This document shows, piece by piece, positions 7,254 through 16,728 of a stretch of DNA of 25,190 nucleotides. Source of the DNA: an uncultured Blautia sp. GTDB lineage: Bacteria; Bacillota; Clostridia; Lachnospirales; Lachnospiraceae. The stretch lies in NCBI GenBank assembly GCA_934402155.1, contig CAKRTP010000015.1, positions 1 through 25,190 on the forward strand, in the 5' to 3' direction. The notes under the pieces are model-generated. The model did no database searches. It was not told the origin of the DNA and worked only from the letters and a program-made list of their open reading frames with translations. Every line of letters starts with the position of its first letter. Within the stretch, counting starts at the first letter, position 1. The translations under genes and the position numbers were made by a program.

Positions 7254-8744
7254 ATGTTAAGTAACAGTATTGCAAAGCTTGTACAGTATGGAATTGAATC
7301 AGGGCTTACACCAGAATGTGAACGCAGTTACACGATCAATCTTCTTCTTGATGTTTTTCATGAGGATGAATTCACAGAGCCGGAAGAAAAGCCGACAGAT
7401 ATAAATCTGGAGGAAACTCTGAAGGAACTTCTGGACGAGGCTGTAAAGAGAGGTTTGATAGAAGACAGTGTTGTTTACCGCGATCTTTTTGATACAAGGC
7501 TTATGAACTGTCTGATGCCGCGTCCGGCACAGGTCCAGAAGGAATTCTGGGACAGATACGAAGAAAGTCCGGAAAAAGCAACGGATTATTTCTATAAGCT
7601 CAGCCAGGACAGTGATTATATCCGCCGTTATCGTGTAAAGAAAGATCAGAAATGGAAGGTTGAGAGTCAGTATGGAGATATTGATATCACCATCAATCTG
7701 TCCAAACCGGAAAAAGATCCTAAAGCGATCGCAGCAGCCAAAAACGCAAAGGCAAGCAGCTATCCGAAATGTCTGCTCTGTCCGGAAAATGAAGGATACG
7801 CAGGACGTGTGAATCATCCGGCAAGACAGAACCACAGGATCATCCCGATCACGATCAATGATACACCGTGGGGATTCCAGTATTCTCCGTATGTATATTA
7901 CAATGAGCACTGTATCGTATTTAACAGCAAACATACTCCGATGAAGATAGAAAGAAATGCTTTCATCAAACTGTTTGATTTTGTGAAGCTTTTCCCGCAT
8001 TACTTCCTCGGATCCAATGCAGATCTTCCGATCGTTGGAGGTTCCATCCTGAGTCATGATCACTTCCAGGGAGGACATTATACTTTTGCCATGGCAAAAG
8101 CACCGATCGAAAAACCGGTAACCATTCCGGGATTTGAAGATGTTGAAGCAGGGATTGTAAAATGGCCATTATCTGTACTTCGTATCCGCCACAAAGATTC
8201 TGACCGTCTGGTGGATCTGGCGACCCATGTGCTGGAAGTATGGAGAGGATATACAGATGAAGCTGCGTTTGTTTTTGCACAGACAGACGGGGAACCACAC
8301 AACACGATCACTCCGATCGCACGTAAAGTCGGTGATATGTATGAGCTTGATCTGACACTGAGAAACAATATCACAACAGAGGAACATCCTCTTGGTGTTT
8401 ATCATCCGCATGCACAGTATCATCATATCAAGAAAGAAAATATTGGTCTGATCGAAGTGATGGGACTGGCAGTTCTTCCGGCAAGACTGAAAGAAGAGCT
8501 GGAGCTTCTGGAAGAGTATATTCTTGAAGGCAAAGATATTGCATCGAATGACAAGATCGAGAAACATGCTGCCTGGGCAGCAGAATTTCTGCCGAAATAC
8601 AAGGACATCAACAAGGATAATATTCATGAGATCCTTCAGAAAGAGGTCGGAATCGTCTTTACACATGTTCTTGAAGATGCAGGTGTTTACAAATGTACAC
8701 CGGAAGGCAGAGATGCATTCATGAGATTTATTGAAACATTATAA
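7254..8744 (+). CDS. galT: UDP-glucose--hexose-1-phosphate uridylyltransferase, class II
   Basis: A 496-residue cytosolic Leloir-pathway enzyme that exchanges UMP between UDP-glucose and galactose-1-phosphate. Length and motifs fit the class II GalT of Firmicutes (about 490-510 residues), not the shorter enterobacterial form. Residues 268-272 read HDHFQ, in the position of the family's histidine motif that is transiently uridylylated. KCLLCPENEGYAGR, NHPARQNHRIIPI and EHCIVFNSKHTPM are also characteristic. The ATG has a strong GGGGGA site. No galK or galE is seen in the window, so galactose use depends on genes elsewhere. A strong terminator follows directly. Confidence 0.95.
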   Translation: MLSNSIAKLVQYGIESGLTPECERSYTINLLLDVFHEDEFTEPEEKPTDINLEETLKELLDEAVKRGLIEDSVVYRDLFDTRLMNCLMPRPAQVQKEFWDRYEESPEKATDYFYKLSQDSDYIRRYRVKKDQKWKVESQYGDIDITINLSKPEKDPKAIAAAKNAKASSYPKCLLCPENEGYAGRVNHPARQNHRIIPITINDTPWGFQYSPYVYYNEHCIVFNSKHTPMKIERNAFIKLFDFVKLFPHYFLGSNADLPIVGGSILSHDHFQGGHYTFAMAKAPIEKPVTIPGFEDVEAGIVKWPLSVLRIRHKDSDRLVDLATHVLEVWRGYTDEAAFVFAQTDGEPHNTITPIARKVGDMYELDLTLRNNITTEEHPLGVYHPHAQYHHIKKENIGLIEVMGLAVLPARLKEELELLEEYILEGKDIASNDKIEKHAAWAAEFLPKYKDINKDNIHEILQKEVGIVFTHVLEDAGVYKCTPEGRDAFMRFIETL

Positions 8745-8766
8745 TTATTAAGTGTGATAACAATAT

Positions 8767-8801
8767 GGGGGCTTCGGAATATTCCGGGGTCCCCTGTTTT
8801 T
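8767..8801 (+). terminator. Intrinsic terminator after galT
   Basis: GGGGGCTTCGGAAT pairs with ATTCCGGGGTCCCC (8767-8794, with three G-U pairs), centred on the palindrome CGGAATATTCCG, and is followed by TGTTTTT. It would separate galT from the next gene. Confidence 0.85.
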
Positions 8802-8919
8802 ACAGATAAGTGATAAAAGTGTGGTAAAATGATGATAATATCAGATGTAAGATGACAGAATGAAGAGTGAGCCAAAGAAATCAGACGAGCAGAGTGGAAA
8901 GACTCAGAAAGGAGAATCA

Positions 8920-11175
8920 ATGAGAGAAGACAAAAATCAGAAAAGACCTCTGAAGAAATCCACAGATCAGAGAGACAAAGACAGGATATCAGTGGATAAC
9001 TCCCATGAAGAAGAAATCCCGGAGTGGAAAAGTTCAATTCGAAAAGAAACACAGCCTGAGAAAGAAAAATCAGAAAAGAAAACGCTTAGTCTGAATAAGA
9101 AACACATTGCGGCAATTGCGGCCGCTGCTGTAGCTGGTGTTGCAGTGTTTGGTGTGACACCGATGCTTCTGAACAGGAATCAGGAGGAAAAGGATCTGAG
9201 TGCACAGCCTGACGAAAGCAGTACGGCAGATGATACAACTGAGAGTTCCGAAGAGACAGCACAGACAGAGGTAGCAGAACCGGAAAAAATAATCACAGAT
9301 CCTGTTGCAGGCCTTGTCCATGCCGAAAGCTATGAGGCTTTATACGATATGCTTTACAAATGGCAGAGTGATTCTTCAAACCAGTATGCGATTTATGGGG
9401 CACGTACACCGAATGTTTTAACAGAAGATGATGTACAGACTGAGACAGTAATGGAAAGCACGGGAAACTCTGCCGCATCGTATGATACAGGAGCGGTTGA
9501 TCCTGGTTACACCTATGATGAGATGCAGGGGCCGGCAGACTATTCTGAGACGAATACCCAGGAAGAAAATGTAGATGAGGCAGACATCGTCAAGACAGAC
9601 GGAACTTATATTTATGCAATGGACAGCAGAGGAGATATCCGGATCGCAGATGCGGCTTCCATGAAGCAGATCAGTATGATTGCCGGTGACAGGAATTCTG
9701 ACTATCTGGAAATGTATTTAAATGGTGACAGTCTTCAGGTGATCCGCCAGCAGGAAACTTATATTACTTATAAAGGAACTGTAAGCCTTTCGGCATCTGA
9801 TGATCAGGATCAGAAAGATGAATCCGGAGATGATAATACGGTCCGTGCCAGCTACAGTGTACCGGTGACGACAGTTGCTGTTGATACTTATGATATTTCC
9901 GACCGTCAGAATCCCAAACAGACCGGAAGCTGTCAGCAGGACGGCAGCTATCTTTCATCCAGAAAAAACAAAAATTATCTTTATCTTTTTACTTCATATA
10001 CCCCGGACACCATGGAAGGGGAAGATGCGAAGGTAAAATATATTCCTCGGGTTTTTGATGATTATATTGCATATGATCATATTTATCTTCCGGTACCGGA
10101 AGGGACAGAGGATTATTCCTACAACGGAAAAGATTATCTGGTGGCCTCCTCTGTGTCAGATGAAACCCCGGGTCAGATTTCAGATAGCATGGCTGTTGTC
10201 AGCGGAGCGGAAACCTTCTATGTAAGTGAGGATAATATTTATTCCGCGGTTTCCGAATGGAATTTGTCTGACGGAAGCAAACCTCGAACTGAAATCGTCC
10301 GCATCGGATATGAGGACGGACTGTTTACCGAGGGAAGTACAGGATCTGTCTCAGGAGAACTTAACAACAGCTTTTCCATGGATGAATATGATGGAAACCT
10401 TCGTGTAGTGACAACAACTGCAGGATGGAACAAGGATTACAGCGAATATTCAAGAACCAACGGACTTTATATTCTCGGAGCGGACATGAAGGTAATCGGC
10501 AAGCTTGAAGATCTTGCTGAGAATGAAGAAATAAAATCTGCCCGTTTTATGGGAAATACAGGATATTTTGTCACCTATGAAAATACGGATCCGTTGTTCT
10601 CGGCAGACCTTTCTGATCCGGAGAACCCCAAAATTCTCGGAGAACTCAAGATCACCGGTTTTTCTGAGTATCTGCATTTCTATGGTGAAAATAAACTGCT
10701 TGGCATCGGATGGGAGACAGATCCGGATACGGGAATGACAGAAGGGCTGAAATGTTCCATGTTTGATATCTCAGATCCTTCCGATGTAAAAGAGATCGAC
10801 AGGATTGTCCTCAAGGATGTATCGAGCTGTGATGCGCTTTCAAACTACCGTGCGATCCTTGCAGCTCCGGACAAAAATCTCTTTGGTTTTGCCTATGGGC
10901 TGTACAGGGATTCAGGCACGGGAGATTATTATCATATGGGAGAACAGTATTATTACGGAGTGCTTTCCTATAGTGAAGAAGATGGTTTTGTGCCGGGAGC
11001 ATACCTGAATACTGCACAGAGCGGATTGTTTGAAGATACGCTTACGAGCAGGGAATACCGTTCTCTGCGAGGTGTTTATATCAGTGATATGTTTTATCTT
11101 GTCACTGAGAATGGAATCAGTTCCTATGATATGACAGACGGATACAGACTTACAGACACTCTTATCTGGGAATAA
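8920..11175 (+). CDS. Membrane-anchored beta-propeller domain protein (Beta_propel family)
   Basis: A 751-residue protein. Its first 60 residues are strongly charged and presumably cytoplasmic, followed by a membrane segment (AAIAAAAVAGVAVFGVTPMLL, starting near residue 64), an acidic Ser/Thr/Glu linker, and a large extracellular propeller. The propeller begins with ENVDEADIVKTDGTYIYAMD, a hallmark of the Beta_propel family (PF09826). Repeated SDPENPKILGEL-like and SDPSDVKEID-like turns mark successive blades. I chose ATG 8920 because AAAGGAG lies five bases upstream; the in-frame ATG at 8860 has no ribosome site. Binding partner and role are unknown; exported and cell-surface is inferred from topology. 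Confidence 0.85.
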   Translation: MREDKNQKRPLKKSTDQRDKDRISVDNSHEEEIPEWKSSIRKETQPEKEKSEKKTLSLNKKHIAAIAAAAVAGVAVFGVTPMLLNRNQEEKDLSAQPDESSTADDTTESSEETAQTEVAEPEKIITDPVAGLVHAESYEALYDMLYKWQSDSSNQYAIYGARTPNVLTEDDVQTETVMESTGNSAASYDTGAVDPGYTYDEMQGPADYSETNTQEENVDEADIVKTDGTYIYAMDSRGDIRIADAASMKQISMIAGDRNSDYLEMYLNGDSLQVIRQQETYITYKGTVSLSASDDQDQKDESGDDNTVRASYSVPVTTVAVDTYDISDRQNPKQTGSCQQDGSYLSSRKNKNYLYLFTSYTPDTMEGEDAKVKYIPRVFDDYIAYDHIYLPVPEGTEDYSYNGKDYLVASSVSDETPGQISDSMAVVSGAETFYVSEDNIYSAVSEWNLSDGSKPRTEIVRIGYEDGLFTEGSTGSVSGELNNSFSMDEYDGNLRVVTTTAGWNKDYSEYSRTNGLYILGADMKVIGKLEDLAENEEIKSARFMGNTGYFVTYENTDPLFSADLSDPENPKILGELKITGFSEYLHFYGENKLLGIGWETDPDTGMTEGLKCSMFDISDPSDVKEIDRIVLKDVSSCDALSNYRAILAAPDKNLFGFAYGLYRDSGTGDYYHMGEQYYYGVLSYSEEDGFVPGAYLNTAQSGLFEDTLTSREYRSLRGVYISDMFYLVTENGISSYDMTDGYRLTDTLIWE

Positions 11176-11186
11176 TAATTTACTTC

Positions 11187-11215
11187 TTGCAGTAATAAGA
11201 CGAATAGTCTATACT
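11187..11215 (+). promoter_or_regulatory. Sigma-A promoter of asnS
   Basis: TTGCAG (11187-11192), a 17-base spacer, then TATACT (11210-11215). Start of transcription is expected near 11222. The leader is only about 40 bases, too short for a T-box antiterminator, and none is visible. Confidence 0.75.
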
Positions 11216-11262
11216 AGAAGTCAATTGGATGAGAATTGAAAAAGACAGAGAGGTAACAGATT

Positions 11263-12654
11263 ATGAAGCTTACAACTGTAAAAGAAATTTACAAGAACAG
11301 AGAAGAATATATGAATCAGGAAGTGACAGTCGGAGGATGGGTACGCAGCGTCCGCGGCTCCAAGGCATTTGGATTTATCGTCCTTCATGATGGAACTTAT
11401 TTTGAGACACTTCAGGTCGTATATCATGATACTATGTCTAATTTTGCTGAGATCAGCAAATTAAATGTAGGTGCAGCCATCATCGTCAAGGGAACTCTGG
11501 TTCCGACACCGGAGGCAAAACAGCCGTTTGAGATCCAGGCAGAGGAAGTAATGGTGGAGGGTGCATCCGCTCCGGACTACCCGCTTCAGAAGAAACGTCA
11601 TACTCTTGAGTACTTAAGAACCATGACACATTTAAGACCGAGAACAAATACATTCCAGGCAGTATTCCGTGTACGTTCCCTGTGCGCTTATGCGATCCAC
11701 AAATTCTTCCAGGAGAAAGGCTTTGTCTATGTACACACACCACTGATCACAGGAAGTGACTGTGAGGGTGCGGGAGAGATGTTCCGGGTAACCACACTGG
11801 ATACGAAGAATCCGCCGCTGAATGAGGATGGTACTGTGGATTACAGCCAGGATTTCTTTGGCAAAGAGACAAACCTTACTGTAAGCGGACAGCTCAACGG
11901 TGAGACTTATGCACAGGCATTCCGTAATATTTATACTTTCGGACCGACTTTCCGTGCAGAGAATTCCAACACAACACGTCATGCGGCTGAGTTCTGGATG
12001 ATTGAGCCGGAATGTGCATTTGCAGATCTGAATGACAACATGGATCTGGCAGAAGAAATGCTCAAATATGTCATCCGCTATGTGCTTGAGAATGCTCCGG
12101 AAGAAATGAACTTCTTCAATTCCTTTATCGACAAGGGACTTCTGGATCGTCTGAATCATGTGGTAAATTCAGAGTTTGGTCATGTGACTTATACTGAAGC
12201 GATCGAGCTTCTTGAGAAAAACAATGACAAATTTGATTATAAGGTATTCTGGGGATGCGATCTTCAGACAGAGCATGAGCGTTATCTGACAGAGCAGATC
12301 TTTAAGAAACCTGTATTTGTTACGGATTATCCGAAGGAGATCAAGGCATTCTACATGAAACAGAACGAAGACGGCAAGACCGTTGCAGCTATGGACTGTC
12401 TTGTTCCTGGAATCGGAGAGATCATCGGAGGAAGCCAGAGAGAGGATGATTACGACAAGCTCAAAACCCGTATGGATGAGCTTGGACTCAAAGCAGAGGA
12501 TTATCAGTTCTATATGGATCTTCGTAAATATGGTTCTACCCGTCATTCCGGATACGGACTTGGATTTGAGCGCTGTGTAATGTATCTGACAGGAATGGGA
12601 AATATCCGTGACGTGATCCCGTTCCCAAGAACTGTAAACAACTGTGATTTATAA
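11263..12654 (+). CDS. asnS: Asparagine--tRNA ligase
   Basis: A 463-residue class IIb aminoacyl-tRNA synthetase charging tRNA-Asn. The N-terminal OB-fold anticodon-binding domain begins [27 protein letters not shown]. The catalytic domain carries motif 2 ([21 protein letters not shown] region) and motif 3 ([20 protein letters not shown]) ending in the family-typical DVIPFPRT. Length and C-terminal ending are normal. The ribosome site GAGAGG lies nine bases before ATG. It is the first gene of a likely two-gene transcript with the phosphoesterase 14 bases downstream. Confidence 0.96.
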   Translation: MKLTTVKEIYKNREEYMNQEVTVGGWVRSVRGSKAFGFIVLHDGTYFETLQVVYHDTMSNFAEISKLNVGAAIIVKGTLVPTPEAKQPFEIQAEEVMVEGASAPDYPLQKKRHTLEYLRTMTHLRPRTNTFQAVFRVRSLCAYAIHKFFQEKGFVYVHTPLITGSDCEGAGEMFRVTTLDTKNPPLNEDGTVDYSQDFFGKETNLTVSGQLNGETYAQAFRNIYTFGPTFRAENSNTTRHAAEFWMIEPECAFADLNDNMDLAEEMLKYVIRYVLENAPEEMNFFNSFIDKGLLDRLNHVVNSEFGHVTYTEAIELLEKNNDKFDYKVFWGCDLQTEHERYLTEQIFKKPVFVTDYPKEIKAFYMKQNEDGKTVAAMDCLVPGIGEIIGGSQREDDYDKLKTRMDELGLKAEDYQFYMDLRKYGSTRHSGYGLGFERCVMYLTGMGNIRDVIPFPRTVNNCDL

Positions 12655-12668
12655 GGAGTAATAATTAA

Positions 12669-14426
12669 ATGATAAGATTTATTCATCTTGCAGATGTGCA
12701 CCTTGGAGCAGTACCGGACAGAGGCTGCCCGTGGAGTCGCGAGCGGGAGGAAGAAATCTGGGAAACATTCCGCCGGGTGATTGCGACAATACGCAAAAGC
12801 CCGGTGGATTTGCTATTTATAGCGGGAGATCTTTTTCATCGTCAGCCTCTTCTTAGTGAACTGAGAGAGGTAAATGACCTTTTTGCCACGATTCCGCAGA
12901 CCAGAGTCTTTCTTATGGCCGGAGAGCATGATTATATGAAGGAAGAGTCCTTCTACCGGACATTTAAATGGAATCCGAATGTATCTTTTTTTGATCAGGA
13001 AAGCCGGACCTGCATTGAAGTTCGGGAAGAGAATATCTATGTATATGGTCTGAGTTATGAACACAGGGAGATTCATGAAGCACTGTATGATGACTGGAAG
13101 AAATCCGACAGAAGAGGATTTCATGTTCTGATGGCTCATGGTGGTGATGAGAGTCATATTCCTCTGGATTTCCGTAAACTGGCAGAAGGTGGATTTGACT
13201 ATATTGCACTTGGACATAAGCACCAATATCAGGCAGCACTTAAGGACTGGGCATTGTATTCAGGTGCACTTGAGCCGATATCCAGGGATGAGGTCGGAGA
13301 GCATGGATATATAGAGGGAACTTACGACCAGGGAACTGTCAGAACACATTTTGTTCCCTTTGCAGGACGTTCCTACCAGAATCTCCTGCTGACTGTCAAA
13401 GAGGGGACCACACAGCATTCTCTGGAAGAAATGATGAGAAATGAGATCATGAAACGCGGAGGTAAGAATATTTACCGTGTGATCATACAGGGTGTCCGTT
13501 CACCGGGAAGCCTCATTCTTGCAGAACGCCTGAAGTCAATGGGAAATGTTGTGGAAGTTCTGGATGAATCCCGCCCGTCATATGATATTGATAAGCTGCA
13601 TGAGCAATACAGAGGAACCCTGATCGGAAATTATATTGAACAGTTTCCTGATACAGGCAGAACGGTGGTACAGGACAAGGCTCTTTATCATGGCCTCCAG
13701 TCATTGCTGAATGCGTCTGTGCTTGTAAACGGAAGAGTTATGCAGGATACAGAACAGAAGGATCTGGGACGTATTTTACAGATGCTCAAGATGTCTCGGA
13801 AGGGCTATCAGGTACAGGTTGAGAAACGCAAAAAAAATGATCAGACTGAAAAACAGAAGCTTCGTAACCAGATAGACCGTTTTAACAGAGAGATCCATGA
13901 ACTGGAAGAGCAGAGAACAGAACTCCGTTCTCAGGAGGACTCTCTGCGCAGGCTGGATGGTGAGGGTTCTGCAGGACTGGCGGAGGAACGTATCAATGCG
14001 CTGGAGCGTAAGAATCAGATTCAGGGAGCTGGTATTTGTGCGACAGTTATGCTGTTTGTGGCAGGCGCACTGTTTCTGGGAATATATTTTGGAGAAACGG
14101 TTCTGGCATTTGTAACAGCAGCAGCCGGAATATGCCTTTTCCTGCTGGAGATCTTTTTTAACATGAAAACGATCCGTGAGCTTGAGAAGCGTAAACGGCT
14201 TAAGAAACGTTTTCTTGCCCGTCAGGACAAACTGCAGTCCGGCAGGGATGATCTTAATGATGAAATCAAAGAAAAAGAAACGGAACTCTCCAATCTGACG
14301 GAAGAATATCAGGAGGCTGAGGACTACATATATCTGCCGATCGCAGAGGAAATAGAGATAGATTCTCTCAATCTGGCAATGAGTACGATCAGGAAGCTGG
14401 CCGGCACAGGTGAAGCAGAGAAATAA
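12669..14426 (+). CDS. Mre11/SbcD/YhaO-type phosphoesterase with C-terminal coiled coil and membrane hairpin
   Basis: A 585-residue protein. Residues 1-340 are a calcineurin-like phosphoesterase of the DNA repair exonuclease type: HLADVHLG (Asp9, His11), GDLFH (Asp54), AHGG (His157) and GHKH (183-185). The third motif, usually GNHD, reads GEHD at 85-88, so a metal-bridging Asn is replaced by Glu. From about 375 the protein is a charged coiled coil, interrupted near 455-505 by two hydrophobic helices (AGICATVMLFVAGALFLGI and VLAFVTAAAGICLFLLEIF), then another coiled coil. Such a coiled-coil/membrane hairpin is familiar from the middle of YhaN-like ATPases, the usual partner of YhaO, but no Walker motif exists here and no ATPase gene is adjacent. 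AAGGAG precedes ATG; it follows asnS by 14 bases. Nuclease activity is inferred. Confidence 0.82.
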   Translation: MIRFIHLADVHLGAVPDRGCPWSREREEEIWETFRRVIATIRKSPVDLLFIAGDLFHRQPLLSELREVNDLFATIPQTRVFLMAGEHDYMKEESFYRTFKWNPNVSFFDQESRTCIEVREENIYVYGLSYEHREIHEALYDDWKKSDRRGFHVLMAHGGDESHIPLDFRKLAEGGFDYIALGHKHQYQAALKDWALYSGALEPISRDEVGEHGYIEGTYDQGTVRTHFVPFAGRSYQNLLLTVKEGTTQHSLEEMMRNEIMKRGGKNIYRVIIQGVRSPGSLILAERLKSMGNVVEVLDESRPSYDIDKLHEQYRGTLIGNYIEQFPDTGRTVVQDKALYHGLQSLLNASVLVNGRVMQDTEQKDLGRILQMLKMSRKGYQVQVEKRKKNDQTEKQKLRNQIDRFNREIHELEEQRTELRSQEDSLRRLDGEGSAGLAEERINALERKNQIQGAGICATVMLFVAGALFLGIYFGETVLAFVTAAAGICLFLLEIFFNMKTIRELEKRKRLKKRFLARQDKLQSGRDDLNDEIKEKETELSNLTEEYQEAEDYIYLPIAEEIEIDSLNLAMSTIRKLAGTGEAEK

Positions 14427-14433
14427 AAATATC

Positions 14434-14483
14434 AAAATACCCCGCAGGGAAGATGCATGAAACATTTTCCCGGCGGGGTATTT
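14434..14483. terminator. Bidirectional terminator between converging genes
   Basis: AAATACCCC (14435-14443) pairs with GGGGTATTT (14475-14483), with inner pairing of GGGAA with TTCCC. A-rich and T-rich flanks on both sides allow it to serve the phosphoesterase (plus) and prs (minus). Confidence 0.75.
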
Positions 14484-14500
14484 CTGTAATCAGGATAGAT

Positions 14501-15688
14501 TTATTTCTCGTCGTACTGCGCCATATAGTTTGCAACACAGCGTTTGATCCTGTCAGCAGGATTAAGAAGATGGCTGACAGACAGATCGTGATTCAGAGTA
14601 TCAATGATCAGGGCGATATATTTACTCATATCACAGCTGATGTAATATGGCTTCTCCAGAAGTTCCGGACTCTGATAGATCAGGTTGGTAGTGAGCAGTT
14701 TGTCGAAGATGCCGTTTTTGGCAGCCTCATCAAATTTCTCAAGTCCGTCAGTGAAGAATCCGAATGTTGTACAGATGTAGATTCTGCCTGCACCACGCTT
14801 CTTGAGAAGAGATGCGATCTCAAGGATGCTGTAGCCGGAGGAGATCATATCATCGATCAGGATGACATCCTTGCCTTCAAGCTTTGGTCCGAGGAACTCG
14901 TAAGCTGCGATCGGATGACGGCCATTTACCTTGCGGGTATAATCAAGACGTCTGTAGTACATACCCATGTCAACACCGAGGACATTGGCGAGATAGATTG
15001 CTCTTCGCATACTTCCTTCGTCCGGGCTGATGATCATGAAATGCTCGTTGTCGATGTGAAGTCCTTCTTCGTTGTTGAGCAGAGCCTTGATAAACTGATA
15101 AGCAGGCTGGATAGTCTCAAAACCGTGGAGCGGTGTAGCATTCTGCACGCGGGCATCATGTGCATCAAAAGTGATGATGTTTTCCACACCCATGCTGGTA
15201 AGTTCCTGAAGTGCAGAAGCACAGTCCAGAGATTCACGTCCTGTACGTTTGCTCTGACGGCTTTCGTAAAGATATGGCATGATGACGTTGATGCGTCGTG
15301 CTTTGCCGCCGATTGCTGCGATCACACGCTTCAGATCCTGAAAATGATCATCTGGTGACATCAGGTTGGTGAATCCGCTGATGCGGTAGGTCAGACTGTA
15401 ATTTGTTACGTCTACCATAAGATAGATGTCGTCGCCGCGAACAGATTCGTTGACTTCACCCTTACCTTCACCGGAGCCAAAACGAGGTGTTTTGACATCG
15501 ATAATGTAGGAGTCACGCTGATATCCTTCAAATGCGAAAGACTGCATTTCTGCGTGATCTCTTTCGTTTCTCCATTTTACAAGCCATTCATTGACTTTTT
15601 CACCAAGAGGACGACAACTTTCCAGGGGGATAAGTCCCAGTCTTCCCACCGGAAGTGTAGTCAGTTCCTTGTTGTTTAACTGTGCCAT
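14501..15688 (-). CDS. prs: Ribose-phosphate pyrophosphokinase, long divergent form
   Basis: A 395-residue PRPP synthetase-family protein, which would make PRPP from ribose-5-phosphate and ATP for nucleotide, His and Trp synthesis. It is about 80 residues longer than the classical enzyme, mostly at the N terminus. Recognisable elements are PYLYESRQSKRTGRESL (residues 138-154, the ATP-loop region), ITFDAHDARVQN (172-183, catalytic histidine region) and the PRPP loop DDMISSGYS (279-287). The loop departs from the usual DDMIDTGGT. AGGAGG lies ahead of ATG within the 3' end of the dnaI-like gene, only two bases separating the genes, so the two are surely co-transcribed. Substrate assignment follows the family; the altered loop makes it slightly less certain. 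Confidence 0.85.
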   Translation of the reverse strand: MAQLNNKELTTLPVGRLGLIPLESCRPLGEKVNEWLVKWRNERDHAEMQSFAFEGYQRDSYIIDVKTPRFGSGEGKGEVNESVRGDDIYLMVDVTNYSLTYRISGFTNLMSPDDHFQDLKRVIAAIGGKARRINVIMPYLYESRQSKRTGRESLDCASALQELTSMGVENIITFDAHDARVQNATPLHGFETIQPAYQFIKALLNNEEGLHIDNEHFMIISPDEGSMRRAIYLANVLGVDMGMYYRRLDYTRKVNGRHPIAAYEFLGPKLEGKDVILIDDMISSGYSILEIASLLKKRGAGRIYICTTFGFFTDGLEKFDEAAKNGIFDKLLTTNLIYQSPELLEKPYYISCDMSKYIALIIDTLNHDLSVSHLLNPADRIKRCVANYMAQYDEK

Positions 15689-15690
15689 CT

Positions 15691-16683
15691 TTATTTTCCT
15701 CCTAAAAATATTTTCTGTATTCGGATGTCTTTGCCGATCAGTTTTACCATCTGATAGTTGCTTGCTATCCGGGAAAAAGTTCGCTCGGAATAGGTGGCTG
15801 AAAAGTCTTCAAGCGTCAGATTGGTTGAAATGACCGTTGCTTTACGTCGGGCGATGCGCTCATTGATGCATAAAAATAACTGAGAAGATACAAAACTGTT
15901 GGTAAGTTCTGTTCCCAGGTCATCAATGATCAGCAGATCGCAGTCGAGAATAAAGTTTTCGCCGGGAGCGGTTTCGGATCTTCTGGAGAAAGCAGTCTCA
16001 GCCATCTGATCAAACAGATCAAATGCAGAAAAATACAAAACGCAGTGCGAACTTTCCAGAAGAGCATTGGCAATACAGTGGGAAAGAAAGGTCTTTCCTA
16101 CACCGGTGCTGCCGTAAAGAAACAGATTCTGGAAGCGGGAATCAAAGTCCTGCACAAAGTTCCAGGCAGTATCATAAGCCCGCTGAGCTGTCTGGCGGGC
16201 AGTTAATCCTGTTGCTTCATTTTTTATTGTATCAGAATACCAGTCAAAAGAAAAGTGTTCAAAATTTTCTTTTTTGAGAATCTCAGTCAGATTGGACTGG
16301 GTATAAAGAAGTTCGATCTCTGCTTTTTTGAAACAGGCACATTTGCGGTGTCCATCCGTGTAGCCGGTGTCCTGGCATTCACGGCAGAAATAATGCGGTT
16401 TCAGGTAATCGGCAGGAAAACCGTTTGCCTTGAGAAGTGTGATCCGCTCATTGGCAAGCACGGCAACCTCCTGACGCAGTTCATCGATGGAAGCGGGCTG
16501 TCCAAGAAGCAGTGCGCGTGCCTTCCGGGCACTTAAGGATGCGACTTCCTGATCGATCTCCAGAAGCCGCGGAACTCTGGCATATGCTTCTTTGCGCCGT
16601 TCTTCCAGAGCTCGCTGTACTTCGGACTGACGGCGGCTGTATTCTCTCATGATGGTATCATATTGAAAATTCTGTAAAGCCAC
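15691..16683 (-). CDS. DnaI/DnaC-type helicase loader ATPase
   Basis: A 330-residue AAA+ protein of the DnaC/DnaI/IstB class, expected to load the replicative helicase. An N-terminal helical region (1-95) is followed by a zinc-knuckle Cys100-x2-Cys103 and Cys115-x-Cys117, as in DnaI. The AAA+ domain has Walker A GSTGVGKT at 191-198 and Walker B LIIDD at 251-255, followed by sensor-type STNL and an SERTFSRI segment that would supply the arginine finger. The start is GTG, supported by AAGGAG six bases away. It lies 45 bases downstream of the dnaD-like gene. IstB of IS21 elements shares the ATPase core, but the zinc finger and absence of a transposase argue for a chromosomal loader. Confidence 0.9.
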   Translation of the reverse strand: MALQNFQYDTIMREYSRRQSEVQRALEERRKEAYARVPRLLEIDQEVASLSARKARALLLGQPASIDELRQEVAVLANERITLLKANGFPADYLKPHYFCRECQDTGYTDGHRKCACFKKAEIELLYTQSNLTEILKKENFEHFSFDWYSDTIKNEATGLTARQTAQRAYDTAWNFVQDFDSRFQNLFLYGSTGVGKTFLSHCIANALLESSHCVLYFSAFDLFDQMAETAFSRRSETAPGENFILDCDLLIIDDLGTELTNSFVSSQLFLCINERIARRKATVISTNLTLEDFSATYSERTFSRIASNYQMVKLIGKDIRIQKIFLGGK

Positions 16684-16728
16684 GTTATCTCCTTTGCTTT
16701 GTAATCGTGATGGTACTTTATGTTACAT

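Noticed and set aside
8860..8919. Upstream ATG for the beta-propeller protein
   Set aside because: No ribosome site precedes 8860, while AAAGGAG is ideally placed before ATG 8920.
11216..11262. T-box riboswitch ahead of asnS
   Set aside because: The leader is about 40 bases and contains no T-box sequence or antiterminator structure.
14453..15358. 301-codon plus-strand ORF opposite prs
   Set aside because: It is the antisense shadow of a well-supported PRPP synthetase gene and has no motif or ribosome site.
15691..16683. IstB transposition ATPase of an IS21 element
   Set aside because: No transposase or terminal repeats nearby; the zinc knuckle and dnaD neighbour indicate a helicase loader.
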